Assembly (NCBI RefSeq): GCF_023715405.1
Contig: NZ_JAMBOC010000001.1
Span: 2,170,001 to 2,234,000 of the forward strand
Length of the DNA stretch: 64,000 nt
Reading direction: 5' to 3'
From: Solibacillus isronensis
Lineage (GTDB): Bacteria > Bacillota > Bacilli > Bacillales_A > Planococcaceae
Position 1 is the first letter of the stretch; each line of letters opens with the position of its first letter. The notes under the pieces are model-generated. The model did no database searches and was not told the DNA's origin. It was given only the letters and a program-made list of their open reading frames with translations. Positions 42,352-52,789 of the stretch are shown in pieces. Both the position numbers and the translations under genes were made by a program.

Positions 42352-42439
42352 ATTAGAACATTCGCTTCGGATATTAGAAGATCGACATATTATTAGAACT
42401 TTAACACGGTAATTAGACAATCTTCCCTTTATATTAGAA
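42352..42439 (-). repeat. Five ATTAGAA units spaced 19-21 bp (array 2)
   Basis: ATTAGAA (ATTAGAC once) starts at 42352, 42373, 42392, 42412 and 42433 on the plus strand. The minus strand reads TTCTAAT, the same core as arrays 1 and 3. It lies between the chemoreceptor terminator and the cytochrome gene. Confidence 0.7.
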
Positions 42440-42471
42440 AACTTCATTGAAATGCACTCACGAACGAAATA

Positions 42472-42516
42472 AAAATACCCAACAGATAAACATGTCCGTT
42501 TATCCATCAGGTATTT
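42472..42516 (-). terminator. Terminator after the chemoreceptor gene
   Basis: ATACC/GGTAT and GATAAAC/GTTTATC arms are separated by an internal loop. The minus-strand tail is TTTTATTTCG. Confidence 0.7.
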
Positions 42517-42533
42517 TAAACCTATATTCCGAT

Positions 42534-43826
42534 CTACTGTGTGCGGTCGAATTGTTGAATCATTCGATACAGCTCTGCAGACTGTTGTTTCAAATTGCTC
42601 GCCAGTTCTTCTACTTGCTTGATCGCTTCGGCCTGTTCCAGTGAAGCGGATGTTACTTCCTGAGCGCTTGCAGAAGTTTGCTCTGCAATTGCCGCCACTT
42701 CCTGTGATTGATGTGACGTATGTTCAATATTTTTCATTTGCTGTGCGACTAATTCTGAAATTTGGACAACATCCTCGGCCATTTCATAAACAGATTTTGT
42801 CATACCTTCAACTGCTGACGTTGTTTCAGAAACACGTGATGATTCATTTACCGCAAATGATACTTGTTCGTTCATCTGTTTTACTACTACCGAAACATTT
42901 TGCTGCATCGTGTGGATCAATGTTGTAATCCCCTGCACAGCACTTGCACTTTCATCCGCTAAACCACGGACTTCCTCTGCAACAACCGCAAAGCCTTTCC
43001 CATGCTCACCTGCTCGTGCAGCTTCAATCGATGCGTTTAAAGCAAGTAAATTTGTTTGTCCTGCGATATCGCCTACTAAACCTATAATCCGTTCAATCTG
43101 CTCAGCATTTTTTTCCAGCTCGCGAATATTTACTAATGAATTTTCATTATCGGTTGCGATTTTTTTAATACTGTTTACAACACCATGAATCGAATCCGTT
43201 GTAGATGTTAAGTTTGTCAAAAGATTTTTTGAGCGACTTGCCGTATGTAGTGCTTTATTGTTCACTTCCGCGGCTAATGTGCGAACCTCTTCAATTGCTT
43301 CCACTGTTTCTTGAATGGCAACTGCCGAAGATTCAGCCCCTAATGAAATTTGGCTAATATTGCTTGTAATTTGCTCGGCATTGTTCGTAACAGAGATACT
43401 TTCTTCCGACAATTTCAAAATCGTTTCATCGGTTGACTTGTAATTGTCTTCGATGCCGTTTACCATTTTACGCAAATTAAACACCATCGTTTGGAATGCC
43501 TCTGCTACAGAGCGGATTTCATCATTTGTTTTCGGCATTTCGACATCTTGTCCGATTTTACCTTCCGCTACATGGTTTGCACTGCGCTCCAATTGCTGTA
43601 AAGGGCGAACAATGACTAAACCAAATACAGCTGCTAATGCACATGACCAAAAGATTCCTAATAAATAGGTAATAATCTGAAATAAGCTTGTGCTAGTCGT
43701 TTCAAAAAACATTGGGTGTAAATATTCGATAAATACAAAACTGCAAGTGTAGGTAATCAGCGCTAATATCCCGACAAACAATACGAGCTTCCGGCGCAAA
43801 CTAAAGATCTTTTTCTGAGAGTCCAT
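42534..43826 (-). CDS. Methyl-accepting chemotaxis protein with a minimal sensor
   Basis: The protein has 430 residues. Two membrane helices (residues 14-35 and 46-73) are joined by a loop of only about 15 residues, so there is almost no extracellular domain. A HAMP domain follows ([19 protein letters not shown]), then a long coiled-coil signalling domain with the hairpin tip [26 protein letters not shown] (first half shown within this region). It probably senses membrane or cytoplasmic signals, such as energy state. It ends in its own terminator and follows ywlE by one base. Confidence 0.92.
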   Translation of the reverse strand: MDSQKKIFSLRRKLVLFVGILALITYTCSFVFIEYLHPMFFETTSTSLFQIITYLLGIFWSCALAAVFGLVIVRPLQQLERSANHVAEGKIGQDVEMPKTNDEIRSVAEAFQTMVFNLRKMVNGIEDNYKSTDETILKLSEESISVTNNAEQITSNISQISLGAESSAVAIQETVEAIEEVRTLAAEVNNKALHTASRSKNLLTNLTSTTDSIHGVVNSIKKIATDNENSLVNIRELEKNAEQIERIIGLVGDIAGQTNLLALNASIEAARAGEHGKGFAVVAEEVRGLADESASAVQGITTLIHTMQQNVSVVVKQMNEQVSFAVNESSRVSETTSAVEGMTKSVYEMAEDVVQISELVAQQMKNIEHTSHQSQEVAAIAEQTSASAQEVTSASLEQAEAIKQVEELASNLKQQSAELYRMIQQFDRTQ

Positions 43827-43827
43827 G

Positions 43828-44286
43828 TTAAATTTTATCCTCCAACTTCAATTTAGTTTCCAGCTTGTTAATTGCTTCGTTCAATTGCTCATATGTTTGT
43901 TCATATACTTGCAGGTTTCCACCGAATGGATCTTGAATATCAAGTCCTGTTTCCATCGCAACATATTCATTTAACGTAAACGTTTTATGTGCCGCTTCTT
44001 CTACTAAACGGATGACCATTTCTTTATGAGCGGTCGTCATCGTTAAAATTAAATCCGCCCATTGTGCATCTTCTACCGTAAATTGAGATGAACGGTGCGA
44101 TTGCGCAATATTTTTTCTGTGTAATATTTCCTTTGCGTTCAGGGACATGTCACTGCCTTCGTGCGCATAAATACCTGCTGAACGCACAGTAATATTCTCA
44201 TAGTTTTTTGCTTGTAAAATTGCTGCTGCCATAGGACTTCTACATGTGTTGCCTGTACAAATAAAATAAATATTAATGTTCCTCAC
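43828..44286 (-). CDS. ywlE: Protein-arginine phosphatase YwlE
   Basis: The protein has 152 residues of the low-molecular-weight phosphatase fold. The P-loop [11 protein letters not shown] has threonine in the position that marks arginine phosphatases rather than tyrosine phosphatases. The general acid Asp is in [18 protein letters not shown]. It removes phosphate from arginine residues marked by McsB. The position next to the mntP-like and ywlC genes matches B. subtilis. Confidence 0.9.
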   Translation of the reverse strand: MRNINIYFICTGNTCRSPMAAAILQAKNYENITVRSAGIYAHEGSDMSLNAKEILHRKNIAQSHRSSQFTVEDAQWADLILTMTTAHKEMVIRLVEEAAHKTFTLNEYVAMETGLDIQDPFGGNLQVYEQTYEQLNEAINKLETKLKLEDKI

Positions 44287-44296
44287 ACCCTCTAGT

Positions 44297-44794
44297 TTAC
44301 CATTTTAGTAGCATTACACTCATAATAATCAGGAGGATTCCTGCTACTTTTTTTAATGCGTTATTTTTAAAAATTGGTGATTTTTGCGCTATTATCAATG
44401 CCGCATATGACAATATAAATGTTGATAGGCCAGCACTGATAACAAAAACATATTTTTGTAAATTTAGCATACCAAAAGAAAGGCTAACTGAAAAGGTGTC
44501 AACACTTGCAAAAATCGCAATTATCGGTAAAGACATTGCCGGAAAACTTTCATCTTTCTTCGAGAGCAGTAATTGCAGTCCAACAAAAAACAATAACAGT
44601 GTAGAAAGGCCTGATGCCCAGTTTGTTAAATAGACGGCAAGCCATTCCCCAAAGCGGTAACCGAGTAATGGAAAAAGCATATGTAAAAATGCCGTCCATA
44701 AAGCTAATAACCATTTTGCCTTAACATTTGTAGCAATTAAATACAGTGCAACGACATCGAACGACATTAAGATCCCGGCAACTACTTCTTGCAT
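44297..44794 (-). CDS. MntP/YwlD-like manganese efflux protein
   Basis: The protein has 165 residues with about six membrane helices. Paired half-repeats carry the acidic motifs MSFDVVALYL and ASVDTFSVSLSFG, of which the aspartates are the expected metal ligands. It resembles the MntP/YwlD family in the same location. The family exports Mn2+; substrate is inferred. The first motif departs from the DAFAVS consensus. Confidence 0.75.
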   Translation of the reverse strand: MQEVVAGILMSFDVVALYLIATNVKAKWLLALWTAFLHMLFPLLGYRFGEWLAVYLTNWASGLSTLLLFFVGLQLLLSKKDESFPAMSLPIIAIFASVDTFSVSLSFGMLNLQKYVFVISAGLSTFILSYAALIIAQKSPIFKNNALKKVAGILLIIMSVMLLKW

Positions 44795-44867
44795 CTATTC
44801 CCCTCTTCCACTAAGCGCTGTTGTAATTTATGCTTTTAGGCCGGGAAATATCCTTTTGTTTATACAC

Positions 44868-44903
44868 AAAAACCACATCCCGATGTTGCAAGATGTGGTT
44901 TTA
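44868..44903 (-). terminator. Terminator after ywlC
   Basis: A perfect 11-bp stem, AAAACCACATC with GATGTGGTTTT, has a 12-nt loop and an adjoining minus-strand T-rich tail. Confidence 0.9.
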
Positions 44904-44906
44904 TTC

Positions 44907-45938
44907 TTATAGTGCGTACCATTTGCCGCCTGCCGCCTTTTCCAGACGGTTCATAATAGCTGTACCAACACCTGTTTTTGATGTTGCCGTCGCTAGAATA
45001 ATCGTGGCATCCGTTTTATCGCATGCACGCAATGCATCATATAGCGAAGCACTCATTTGTTCAAGATCATTTGCATTCCCGAATGAGAAATAATAATCGA
45101 CCTTAATTTCTTTAAAGCTTTCCGGTGCCAATAAGGCAACTTTATGTTCCGGTTTTAATTCGGCAATAGCCGTTTCAATCGCTTCCTTATTTGCGTCTAT
45201 TAAATAGACGGGAGCTTCCGGTGCATAGTGGGTATATTTCATACCAGGCGCTTTTGGTGTCGATTCAATTTTCTGCTGTTCCAGACTTGGCTCAATAACT
45301 GGTCCGATTACCGCTTCGAGCATTTCTTTCGTTACCCCGCCCGGACGCAAAATAACGGGTGTATCCAGTGTGACATCCAAAACGGTCGATTCAAGTCCGA
45401 TCCCCGTCATTCCTCCATCCAAAATACAAGGAATAATGTTTTGCAAATCTTCAAATACATGTTCGGCTTTTGTCGGACTAGGCTTACCGCTGCGATTTGC
45501 ACTAGGCGCTGCTAACGGTTTCTTTAATGTTTGAAGAAGTTCCAGTGCTACTGGATGATCGGGCATACGAATTCCAACCGTATCTAATCCTGCCGTAACA
45601 CTTGACGCTAAAACATTCGGCTTTGCATGCATGACAAGTGTCAATGGACCAGGCCAAAAAGCATCCATACATTTTTGGGCAACTTCCGAAATATTTGTTG
45701 TATATAACGATACTTCTTCCACTGTTCCTATATGAACAATCAAGGGATTATCCGAAGGTCTTCCTTTTGCAGCATATATTTTCTTCACGGCCAGCTCATT
45801 TGTCGCAACAGCACCTAAGCCATATACGGTTTCTGTCGGAAATGCGACTATTTCGCCGTTATTTAATAAATCCACAGCCTGTGTATAATTTTCTGAATTA
45901 TCCACAAATTCATCCACATTTAATTGGAAAGTGTGCAT
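44907..45938 (-). CDS. ywlC: Threonylcarbamoyl-AMP synthase YwlC (TsaC/Sua5)
   Basis: The protein has 343 residues from the ATG at 45938 (AAAGGAGG upstream); 22 upstream codons have no start support. The YrdC/TsaC domain (10-200) shows AFPTETVYGLGA, KIYAAKGRPSDNPL and SANRSGKPSPT. The Sua5 C-terminal Rossmann domain follows (PGMKYTHYAPEAPVYL). It makes threonylcarbamoyl-AMP for the t6A modification of tRNA. It lies just downstream of spoIIR. Confidence 0.95.
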   Translation of the reverse strand: MHTFQLNVDEFVDNSENYTQAVDLLNNGEIVAFPTETVYGLGAVATNELAVKKIYAAKGRPSDNPLIVHIGTVEEVSLYTTNISEVAQKCMDAFWPGPLTLVMHAKPNVLASSVTAGLDTVGIRMPDHPVALELLQTLKKPLAAPSANRSGKPSPTKAEHVFEDLQNIIPCILDGGMTGIGLESTVLDVTLDTPVILRPGGVTKEMLEAVIGPVIEPSLEQQKIESTPKAPGMKYTHYAPEAPVYLIDANKEAIETAIAELKPEHKVALLAPESFKEIKVDYYFSFGNANDLEQMSASLYDALRACDKTDATIILATATSKTGVGTAIMNRLEKAAGGKWYAL

Positions 45939-45969
45939 TACTTTTTCCTCCTTTCTGTAAATGTTTGAG

Positions 45970-46584
45970 TTAACTATCCACAAATTGTGAGTAAGTTGGA
46001 TCATTTTCTACAAGTTCTTCTGTGTTTTGTGGATCACTTTTTTCCATATGTTTTTCCCACCATTCAGCAATAAAAAATGGCGGCCGTTCATTTTCCACCG
46101 GCTCATTAACTATACAAAGCGTTGGGAACACTGCACAGAACCAGTTTTCGCCTCGACCTTGTCCAATAATGAAATTAACAGAATAATACTCTTTTTGCGG
46201 ATAAAACTGACCAGCCACCCATTTCGGGGGAATTAAGTTATCCCCAAACTTATAGGTGATTTTTAATTGTGGGTAAGTTTTCTGAATTTCCTGATACATG
46301 TTTTCCACACTGTGGATATCTTCTGAAAATTCAGGTGTATTTTGCAAATAAGTTTGAATTGTTCCGACAACCTCATATTTGATAAGCTGGTCGGCATTTG
46401 TCGAACTGTTTGCAATAACACGGAACTTTAACTGGTCATTGCTTTCTCCCTGATCAATGCGTACCTCATCTACGAAAGTAGGTATAAACGTAGCAGCGCA
46501 ATATAAAAATAGAACACTTATTAGTAATTTAGCAATCGCTAAAAATAGATTGGATTCATTTTGAATATCGTAATCATGTAACAT
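45970..46584 (-). CDS. spoIIR: Stage II sporulation protein SpoIIR
   Basis: The protein has 204 residues from the ATG at 46584 (AAGGGGG upstream); two earlier in-frame starts overlap that site. One N-terminal membrane segment (LFLAIAKLLISVLFLYCAA) precedes the SpoIIR domain with FRVIANSSTNADQLIKY and ENWFCAVFPTLC. It is the forespore signal that triggers SpoIIGA to process pro-SigE. It lies between prmC and ywlC, as in B. subtilis. Confidence 0.93.
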   Translation of the reverse strand: MLHDYDIQNESNLFLAIAKLLISVLFLYCAATFIPTFVDEVRIDQGESNDQLKFRVIANSSTNADQLIKYEVVGTIQTYLQNTPEFSEDIHSVENMYQEIQKTYPQLKITYKFGDNLIPPKWVAGQFYPQKEYYSVNFIIGQGRGENWFCAVFPTLCIVNEPVENERPPFFIAEWWEKHMEKSDPQNTEELVENDPTYSQFVDS

Positions 46585-46627
46585 AATCATTCCCCCTTGC
46601 AAACATTGTTTACAAGGAATCTATTTT

Positions 46628-47485
46628 TTATTCACTAATCTCACAAAAAACAATACGTTCTTTTTTATTTATATCTTGAATGACTGATACATGGGCATTT
46701 GGAAAGCTTTTTTTGAAAAAATTCGCTACGGCTTCTCCTTGTGTATAACCGATTTCCAGCCCAATTAATGCCGGCCTCTTCATAAGAGCCGGTAAATTTT
46801 CTGCTAGTTTACGATAAAGCAATAGTCCTTCTTCATCGGCAAACAATGCCTGATGAGGTTCGTGCGCTACGACAACATCGGACATATCCTCCATTTCCTC
46901 ATATGCGATATACGGCGGATTAGAAAGGACAACATCCCATTTTTCATTTGCAACCGGTTCTGTTAAATCGCCTAGCTTAAATTCAATTTCCGCTTGCAGC
47001 TGCTCAGCGTTTTTTTGTGCTGTTGCAAGTGCTGCAGGTGAAAGATCCGTTGCTGTTACATCAAGCTGCGGACATTCCTTTTTCATTGTAATGGCAATGG
47101 CACCACTGCCAGTCCCAATGTCGGCAAACTTCAGATTTTGCTTGTCTCCGAATAACTTGCGGATCCGCTCAATCGTTCCAACAATCAGTTCTTCCGTTTC
47201 CGGACGAGGGATCAGTACCGATTCATCAACTATAAATGAGCGTCCGTAAAATTCTTCTACACCCGTTATATATTGTACAGGACGCCCTTTCACATGCTCT
47301 TGAATAAAAGCATCAAACTGCTGTTGCTGCTCTTCGGGTAGAATATCGTGCATCTTCATCATTAATCCTGAATAGCTTGTCTGTAAAATATGCTGCAATA
47401 AAATCCGTGCGGCATTTCCTTCGCGACCGTTTTCCTCTAAAAAAGAAGAAGCCCCATTCAGGGCCTCAAAAATGGTTTTATGCAT
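46628..47485 (-). CDS. prmC: Release-factor glutamine methyltransferase PrmC
   Basis: The protein has 285 residues from the ATG at 47485; an ATG two codons earlier (47491) is equally possible. Both overlap the end of prfA, indicating coupling. The SAM site [13 protein letters not shown] and the catalytic [11 protein letters not shown] are present. It methylates the GGQ glutamine of release factors, such as the prfA product immediately upstream. Confidence 0.95.
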   Translation of the reverse strand: MHKTIFEALNGASSFLEENGREGNAARILLQHILQTSYSGLMMKMHDILPEEQQQQFDAFIQEHVKGRPVQYITGVEEFYGRSFIVDESVLIPRPETEELIVGTIERIRKLFGDKQNLKFADIGTGSGAIAITMKKECPQLDVTATDLSPAALATAQKNAEQLQAEIEFKLGDLTEPVANEKWDVVLSNPPYIAYEEMEDMSDVVVAHEPHQALFADEEGLLLYRKLAENLPALMKRPALIGLEIGYTQGEAVANFFKKSFPNAHVSVIQDINKKERIVFCEISE

Positions 47486-48554
47486 CTTCATTTAAATTTG
47501 ATAAGCGTGTTGCCTGCTCATCTAAAATAAGTGCATCGATGATTTCATCCAGCTTACCTTCAACGATTTGGTCAAGTTTTTGAATCGTTAAACCAATTCG
47601 GTGATCTGTTACGCGGTTTTGTGGATAGTTGTAAGTACGGATACGTTCAGAACGGTCGCCTGTTCCTACTGCTGTCTTACGTGTTGCATCGATTTCAGCC
47701 TGTGCTTCCTGACGGTGTTTATCCGCTACACGTGCTACTAAAATTTTCATCGCTTTTTCACGGTTCTTAATTTGTGAACGTTCATCTTGCATCGAAACGA
47801 CAACACCTGTCGGTAAGTGGGTCATACGAACAGCAGACATCGTTGTATTTACTGACTGACCACCTGCACCAGATGAAGCGAATGTATCAACGCGAATATC
47901 TTTTTCATGAATTTCTACATCTTCTACATGTACTTCCGGTAAACATGCTACCGTAGCAGTTGATGTATGGATACGGCCTTGTGATTCTGTCGCAGGTACA
48001 CGTTGAACACGGTGAGCGCCATTTTCATATTTGAATTTTGAATATGCACCTTGACCGTTGATCATGAAGATTACTTCTTTAAATCCGCCTGCCGGGTTTG
48101 GTGTTGCTTCCATTACATCCACTTTCCAGCCTTGCGTTTCCGCATAGCGTGTGTACATACGGAATAGGTCACCAGCAAAAATATTGGCTTCGTCACCACC
48201 AGCAGCACCGCGGATCTCCATAATTACGTTTTTCGAATCGTTCGGGTCTTTAGGGATTAATAAAATACGCAGACGATCTTCTAACTCTGGAACTTGTTTG
48301 TTTAAATCGTTAAACTCTTCCTTCATCATTTCCAGCATATCTGCATCTTTTTCAATTTCCATTAATTCCCGTGTATCTGCCAGTTGCTCTTTCACCGATT
48401 TGTATTCACGGTATACTTCTACCATTTCCTGAATATCGGATTGCTCTTTCGAATATTCGCGAAGCTTATTGGAATCGCTGACGATATCCGGGTCGCTTAG
48501 TAATTCATTTAATCTTTCGTAACGGTCTTCAACCGCCTGTAAACGATCAAACAT
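47478..48554 (-). CDS. prfA: Peptide chain release factor 1
   Basis: The protein has 358 residues. Codon-recognition PAT is in [10 protein letters not shown], and the peptidyl-tRNA hydrolysis GGQ is in [12 protein letters not shown]. It terminates translation at UAA and UAG. It forms an operon with prmC and spoIIR. Complete; good ribosome-binding site (GAGGTGAA). Confidence 0.97.
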   Translation of the reverse strand: MFDRLQAVEDRYERLNELLSDPDIVSDSNKLREYSKEQSDIQEMVEVYREYKSVKEQLADTRELMEIEKDADMLEMMKEEFNDLNKQVPELEDRLRILLIPKDPNDSKNVIMEIRGAAGGDEANIFAGDLFRMYTRYAETQGWKVDVMEATPNPAGGFKEVIFMINGQGAYSKFKYENGAHRVQRVPATESQGRIHTSTATVACLPEVHVEDVEIHEKDIRVDTFASSGAGGQSVNTTMSAVRMTHLPTGVVVSMQDERSQIKNREKAMKILVARVADKHRQEAQAEIDATRKTAVGTGDRSERIRTYNYPQNRVTDHRIGLTIQKLDQIVEGKLDEIIDALILDEQATRLSNLNEDA

Positions 48555-48746
48555 CTATATTTCACCTCTAAAAGTTATTTTGTTATTAGTTGTATTTCAC
48601 TCGTCTTCTCACGAGTCACGTTAAAATGCACCTTTACTAGTATAAAGAAATTTTACGGTTGTTGCTACATCTATGTTGAACTTTCTTCATATCATTTACA
48701 CATTGGCATTCATATATTTAAATTTGGTTGTGCCGTTCACTCTAAA

Positions 48747-49319
48747 TTATAGTGGCGGATTGGAATGGCACTTGCGGCAAACAGGGTAATAACTATCATT
48801 ACCCCCAATTTGAATCTGATCACCTGTACGGACCGGCTTTTTATTTTCATCTACTCGTAAGTTCATCGTCGCTTTCTTATGACAGAACCAGCAAATAGTT
48901 TTCATTTCCTCAATTTTATCCGCGTATATCGTCATATAACGGCTGCCTTCAAACAGCTCATTCTGGAAGTCATTTTTCAAGCCAAAGCCCATAACAGGAA
49001 TGTTCAGCTCATCGACAATTTGAGTCAGCTGCAATACATGTTCTTTTGATAAAAATTGTACTTCGTCTACAAGTACACAATATAATCTTTCTTCGTGTTT
49101 TTCTACTATTTCATATATGTTTGTATCTTCAAACACCGCAATCGCCGGACGTCTTAAACCGATTCGGCTTGAAACTGTTCCGACTTCATCGCGTGTATCA
49201 ATTCCTGAAGTAAAAATCAGTACCGCTTTATTTTGCTCTTCATAATTGTGGGCAACTTTTAAAATTTCAATCGATTTCCCGCTATTCATCGCCCCATGCT
49301 TATAAAATAATTGCGCCAT
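48747..49319 (-). CDS. tdk: Thymidine kinase
   Basis: The protein has 190 residues. The P-loop [14 protein letters not shown], the VDEVQFL motif and two zinc-binding Cys/His pairs (CWFCH, CRKCH) define the type II enzyme. It phosphorylates thymidine in salvage. The gene is separated from rpmE by array 3 and two terminators, so it needs its own promoter or read-through. Confidence 0.94.
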   Translation of the reverse strand: MAQLFYKHGAMNSGKSIEILKVAHNYEEQNKAVLIFTSGIDTRDEVGTVSSRIGLRRPAIAVFEDTNIYEIVEKHEERLYCVLVDEVQFLSKEHVLQLTQIVDELNIPVMGFGLKNDFQNELFEGSRYMTIYADKIEEMKTICWFCHKKATMNLRVDENKKPVRTGDQIQIGGNDSYYPVCRKCHSNPPL

Positions 49320-49370
49320 TTCTATTTCCTCGTTTCTAATTAAAATTGCAAGTTCGTTTTTTCACCAACA

Positions 49371-49397
49371 AAAAACCTTGAGTATCTAACTCAAGGT
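49371..49397 (-). terminator. Terminator-like hairpin just upstream of tdk
   Basis: ACCTTGAGT (49375-49383) pairs perfectly with ACTCAAGGT (49389-49397) around five bases. The minus strand continues TTTTTTG. It ends 52 bases before the tdk start, so it would stop transcription entering tdk from upstream or act as a leader attenuator. Confidence 0.85.
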
Positions 49398-49502
49398 CAA
49401 CTTTTACTTCTTTTATCTTAGCTAGTTTTTTGTCATTCGTCTATTGCAAAAGGTGCTCTATTTATTAGAATCTTTCTCTTTAGAAAAACATGTGCGAAAG
49501 AT

Positions 49503-49673
49503 TTCCAATATCTTCTAATTTCTTCTAATATATTTTTATTCCTTCTAATAAAAGTTTGAACTTCTAATATAATATGTACATATTCTAATATCGCATTGCG
49601 GTTTTCAAATAAACGTTTCGGATTTTCTAATAACCTGCAAAATTTTTTTAATAACTGCGCAATATCTTCTAAT
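49503..49673 (+). repeat. TTCTAAT units phased at about 21 bp (array 3)
   Basis: TTCTAAT or a one- or two-base variant starts at 49503, 49513, 49543, 49562, 49583, 49604, 49625, 49646 and 49667, with a further copy at 49523. From 49562 on every interval is 21 bp. The array lies between two terminators, upstream of tdk. Confidence 0.8.
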
Positions 49674-49700
49674 AAAACAAAATTAATGCTCTACAAAAAT

Positions 49701-49732
49701 TAAAAACCCATTTCCGGAAATCCGGAAATGGG
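49701..49732 (-). terminator. Terminator after rpmE
   Basis: A perfect 11-bp stem, CCCATTTCCGG with CCGGAAATGGG, has a four-base loop and a minus-strand TTTTTAATTTTTG tail. Confidence 0.93.
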
Positions 49733-49740
49733 CAGAGGTA

Positions 49741-49941
49741 TTATTTCATACCATATTTTTTGTTGAAGCGATCTACACGTCCGTCTGCAGAAGCGAACTT
49801 TTGACGACCTGTATAGAATGGGTGACATTCGTTACAGAACTCGATTGAGATCTTTTCTTTAACTGAACCTGTTTCAAAAGAATTACCACAAGAGCAAGTT
49901 ACTGTTGCTACTTTGTAATCTGGGTGGATACCTTGTTTCAT
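49741..49941 (-). CDS. rpmE: Ribosomal protein L31, zinc-binding form
   Basis: The protein has 66 residues. It contains two Cys pairs ([19 protein letters not shown]), so this is the zinc-containing version replaced by YtiA under zinc starvation in Bacillus. It sits in the 50S subunit at the inter-subunit bridge. It lies between rho and tdk. Confidence 0.97.
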   Translation of the reverse strand: MKQGIHPDYKVATVTCSCGNSFETGSVKEKISIEFCNECHPFYTGRQKFASADGRVDRFNKKYGMK

Positions 49942-50190
49942 ATTCGTTTTCTCCTCTCGCCCTGAACCATCCGGAACAGAGTATTTTCGAACTGCACCTT
50001 ACATAGCCCGAATATGTCACTACATACGTAATGTGTTGAGGTCAGCTATATATGTGCACGTTTCATACTTAAAGAAGTATAGCAAGTTTTAAAAAAGGTT
50101 GCAACTATTTTATATTATTTTACGAAATTGAATGTATGTAGTTCCTCACTAAATCAAGAACTTGATTTTCATTCCGGTCAATCTTCTAAA
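49942..50190 (-). promoter_or_regulatory. Leader region of rpmE, possible autoregulatory RNA
   Basis: About 250 bases between rho and rpmE. Near the start the minus strand can fold CTGTTCC/GGTTCAG with a TT internal loop, directly before the binding site GAGAGGAG. L31 leader motifs are known in Firmicutes, but I cannot match a covariance model by eye, so identity is open. Confidence 0.3.
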
Positions 50191-50193
50191 ATT

Positions 50194-51477
50194 CTATAAC
50201 AACCCTTTACCGTTCGTAGCTTTCTTCATATCTGTATCAAGCTTTTCAAAGAATTCTTCGTTTGTTTTTGTTGTGCGTATTTTGCGTAAGAACTTTTCAC
50301 CGAAGTCATGTGAATCGCTGAATGTTTTACGGATTGCCCATAATTTATCAAGCTGGTCTTTCGGAATAAGAAGCTCTTCTTTACGTGTACCTGAACGGCG
50401 GATATCGATTGCCGGGAAAATACGGCGTTCTGCCAAGCTACGATCCAAGTGCAGTTCAAGGTTACCCGTTCCTTTGAATTCTTCATAAATTACTTCGTCC
50501 ATACGGCTGCCTGTATCAATAAGAGCAGTCGCTAAAATTGTTAAACTGCCGCCCTCTTCGATATTGCGGGCAGAACCGAAGAAACGTTTCGGACGGTGGA
50601 ATGCAGCAGGGTCAATACCACCTGAAAGTGTACGGCCACTTGGCGGGATTACTAAGTTATAGGCACGTGCTAAACGTGTAATCGAATCCATTAAAATAAT
50701 AACATCGCGTTTTTGTTCTACTAGACGTCGTGCACGTTCCAAAACGATTTCCGCTACTTTTACATGGTTTTCAGGCACTTCATCAAACGTTGAAGATACT
50801 ACGTCTGCATTAACTGAACGTTCGATATCCGTTACTTCTTCCGGACGCTCATCGATAAGTAGTACGATCAGTTCCGCTTCCGGATGGTTTGTCGTAATCG
50901 CATTGGCAATTTCTTTTAATAAAGATGTTTTACCGGCTTTTGGCGGCGCCACAATTAAACCACGCTGACCAAAACCAACCGGCGCTACTAAATCCATAAT
51001 ACGCGTCGAAAGTTTTGTAGGAACTGTTTCCAATTTGATATGGCGATTCGGGTAAAGCGGCGTTAATGCAGGGAAATGCACACGTTCTTTTGCAACTTCA
51101 GGGTCCTCGCCATTTACAGCATCAACTTGCAATAAGCCATAGTAACGTTCATTTTCTTTTGGTGGACGAACTTTCCCTGAAACTTTATCACCATTTCGTA
51201 AATCGAAGCGACGAATTTGGGAAGCAGAAATGTAAATATCCTCTTTTGAAGGAGAGTAGTTAATCGGGCGCAGGAATCCGAAGCCGTCTGTAGGAATAAT
51301 TTCCAAAACACCTTCCATGAAGAAGAAGCCTTCTTGTTCAGAGCGGGTTTTTAAGATTGCAAAAATTAGTTCCTTTTTATTTAGCTTACTAGCATTTGAT
51401 AATTTGTATTGCTTCGCTAAAGCATATAATTCTTTTAATGTCATGCTTTCTAATTGAGCAATTGTTAATGCTGTCAT
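50194..51477 (-). CDS. rho: Transcription termination factor Rho
   Basis: The protein has 427 residues. The N-terminal helix bundle ([13 protein letters not shown]) is followed by the cold-shock-like RNA-binding fold ([20 protein letters not shown]). The ATPase has Walker [13 protein letters not shown] and Walker [18 protein letters not shown]. It forms a hexameric RNA helicase. Complete. Confidence 0.97.
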   Translation of the reverse strand: MTALTIAQLESMTLKELYALAKQYKLSNASKLNKKELIFAILKTRSEQEGFFFMEGVLEIIPTDGFGFLRPINYSPSKEDIYISASQIRRFDLRNGDKVSGKVRPPKENERYYGLLQVDAVNGEDPEVAKERVHFPALTPLYPNRHIKLETVPTKLSTRIMDLVAPVGFGQRGLIVAPPKAGKTSLLKEIANAITTNHPEAELIVLLIDERPEEVTDIERSVNADVVSSTFDEVPENHVKVAEIVLERARRLVEQKRDVIILMDSITRLARAYNLVIPPSGRTLSGGIDPAAFHRPKRFFGSARNIEEGGSLTILATALIDTGSRMDEVIYEEFKGTGNLELHLDRSLAERRIFPAIDIRRSGTRKEELLIPKDQLDKLWAIRKTFSDSHDFGEKFLRKIRTTKTNEEFFEKLDTDMKKATNGKGLL

Positions 51478-51569
51478 ACGTTTTCTCCAGTCTATTAAAA
51501 TTTAATTTGAAAAAATTAAGTTATTGTTTAGGAATTTGTGTAAGAGAAGTATACTACACTTTATTTGAA

Positions 51570-51600
51570 AGATGCCCAGTTTTTACACTGGGCATTTATT
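51570..51600 (-). terminator. Hairpin between glpX and rho, probable terminator
   Basis: ATGCCCAGT pairs with ACTGGGCAT around six to seven bases. It lies between the glpX stop and the rho start. T-runs are modest on both sides. Confidence 0.65.
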
Positions 51601-51667
51601 ATATTATAGTGCAAGTAATTTGAAAATGGGCATTTTCTATTTGAGGCTACTTACATTATATAGGAAG

Positions 51668-52633
51668 TTAAATTTGGTCATACTTTGGTTTTTTTTCAAT
51701 GCTGTGGCGACCTTCGATAAAACGTACTGTTCCTGTTTTTGCACGCATAACAACTGAATGTGTAAGTGCATAGGAACCTTTATATTGAACACCGCGTAAA
51801 AGCTCAGAATCCGTTACAGCTGTCGCTGCAAAAATCGCATCATCGCCTTTAACTAGGTCTTCCATCATTAATACTTTATCAACGTCGACTCCCATTTTTA
51901 CGCAACGTGCAAGCTGTTCTTCATCTTCAGGCACTAGTTTCGCTTGGAAATCGCCACCTAAACATTTTAATGCAACTGCCGCAATAACGCCTTCTGGGGC
52001 ACCACCCATACCGAACATAATATCGATACCAGTTTCATCGAATGCTGTGTTAATCGCTGCACCTACATCACCGTCTTGGATGAATTTAATACGTGCACCC
52101 GCTTCACGGATTTCATCGACAATATGCTGATGACGTGGACGGTCTAAAAGTGTTGCTACCACATCGGAAATATCTTTATTTTTTGCCTTTGCCACTTGCA
52201 ATAAGTTGTACGTAACAGAAGCGTTAATATCAACTTTTCCTGCTGCTTCCGGTCCTACAGCTATTTTATCCATATACATATCAGGCGCATTTAATAGATT
52301 GCCACGGTCTGCAATTGCCAGTACTGTCATCGCGCCATTTGTACCTTTTGCTACGATATTTGTACCTTCTAATGGATCTACTGCGATATCAACTTCAGGT
52401 CCGCCATTTCGAAGCCCTAATTCTTCACCGATATAAAGCATCGGTGCTTCATCCATTTCTCCTTCACCAATTACAACTGTCGCATGCATTGGGATTGTAT
52501 CAAACATAACACGCATCGCTGTTGTTGCTGCGTCGTCCGCTTCATTTTTAAGTCCGCGTCCCATCCATTTCGCTGATGCAATCGCTGCTGCTTCTGTTAC
52601 ACGTACTACTTCCATTGATAAACTACGTTCCAT
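51668..52633 (-). CDS. glpX: Class II fructose-1,6-bisphosphatase
   Basis: The protein has 321 residues. The start [15 protein letters not shown] is typical. The metal/phosphate motifs [11 protein letters not shown] and [15 protein letters not shown] are intact. It removes the 1-phosphate of fructose-1,6-bisphosphate in gluconeogenesis. It shares the locus with fbaA and transaldolase, a small carbon-metabolism cluster. Confidence 0.95.
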   Translation of the reverse strand: MERSLSMEVVRVTEAAAIASAKWMGRGLKNEADDAATTAMRVMFDTIPMHATVVIGEGEMDEAPMLYIGEELGLRNGGPEVDIAVDPLEGTNIVAKGTNGAMTVLAIADRGNLLNAPDMYMDKIAVGPEAAGKVDINASVTYNLLQVAKAKNKDISDVVATLLDRPRHQHIVDEIREAGARIKFIQDGDVGAAINTAFDETGIDIMFGMGGAPEGVIAAVALKCLGGDFQAKLVPEDEEQLARCVKMGVDVDKVLMMEDLVKGDDAIFAATAVTDSELLRGVQYKGSYALTHSVVMRAKTGTVRFIEGRHSIEKKPKYDQI

Positions 52634-52789
52634 TTTGTGTTTGCCTCCTGTAATCGGTTAAAACCGATTTTAACAGCCTAAATTAACTGCTTTTTTGAAT
52701 TGTATTATGAACTAACATATTTTCATTACCCAAATATATATTATCATACTCTCATCGTTGCGCGATTCTGATCACGAATTATAGCAAAT

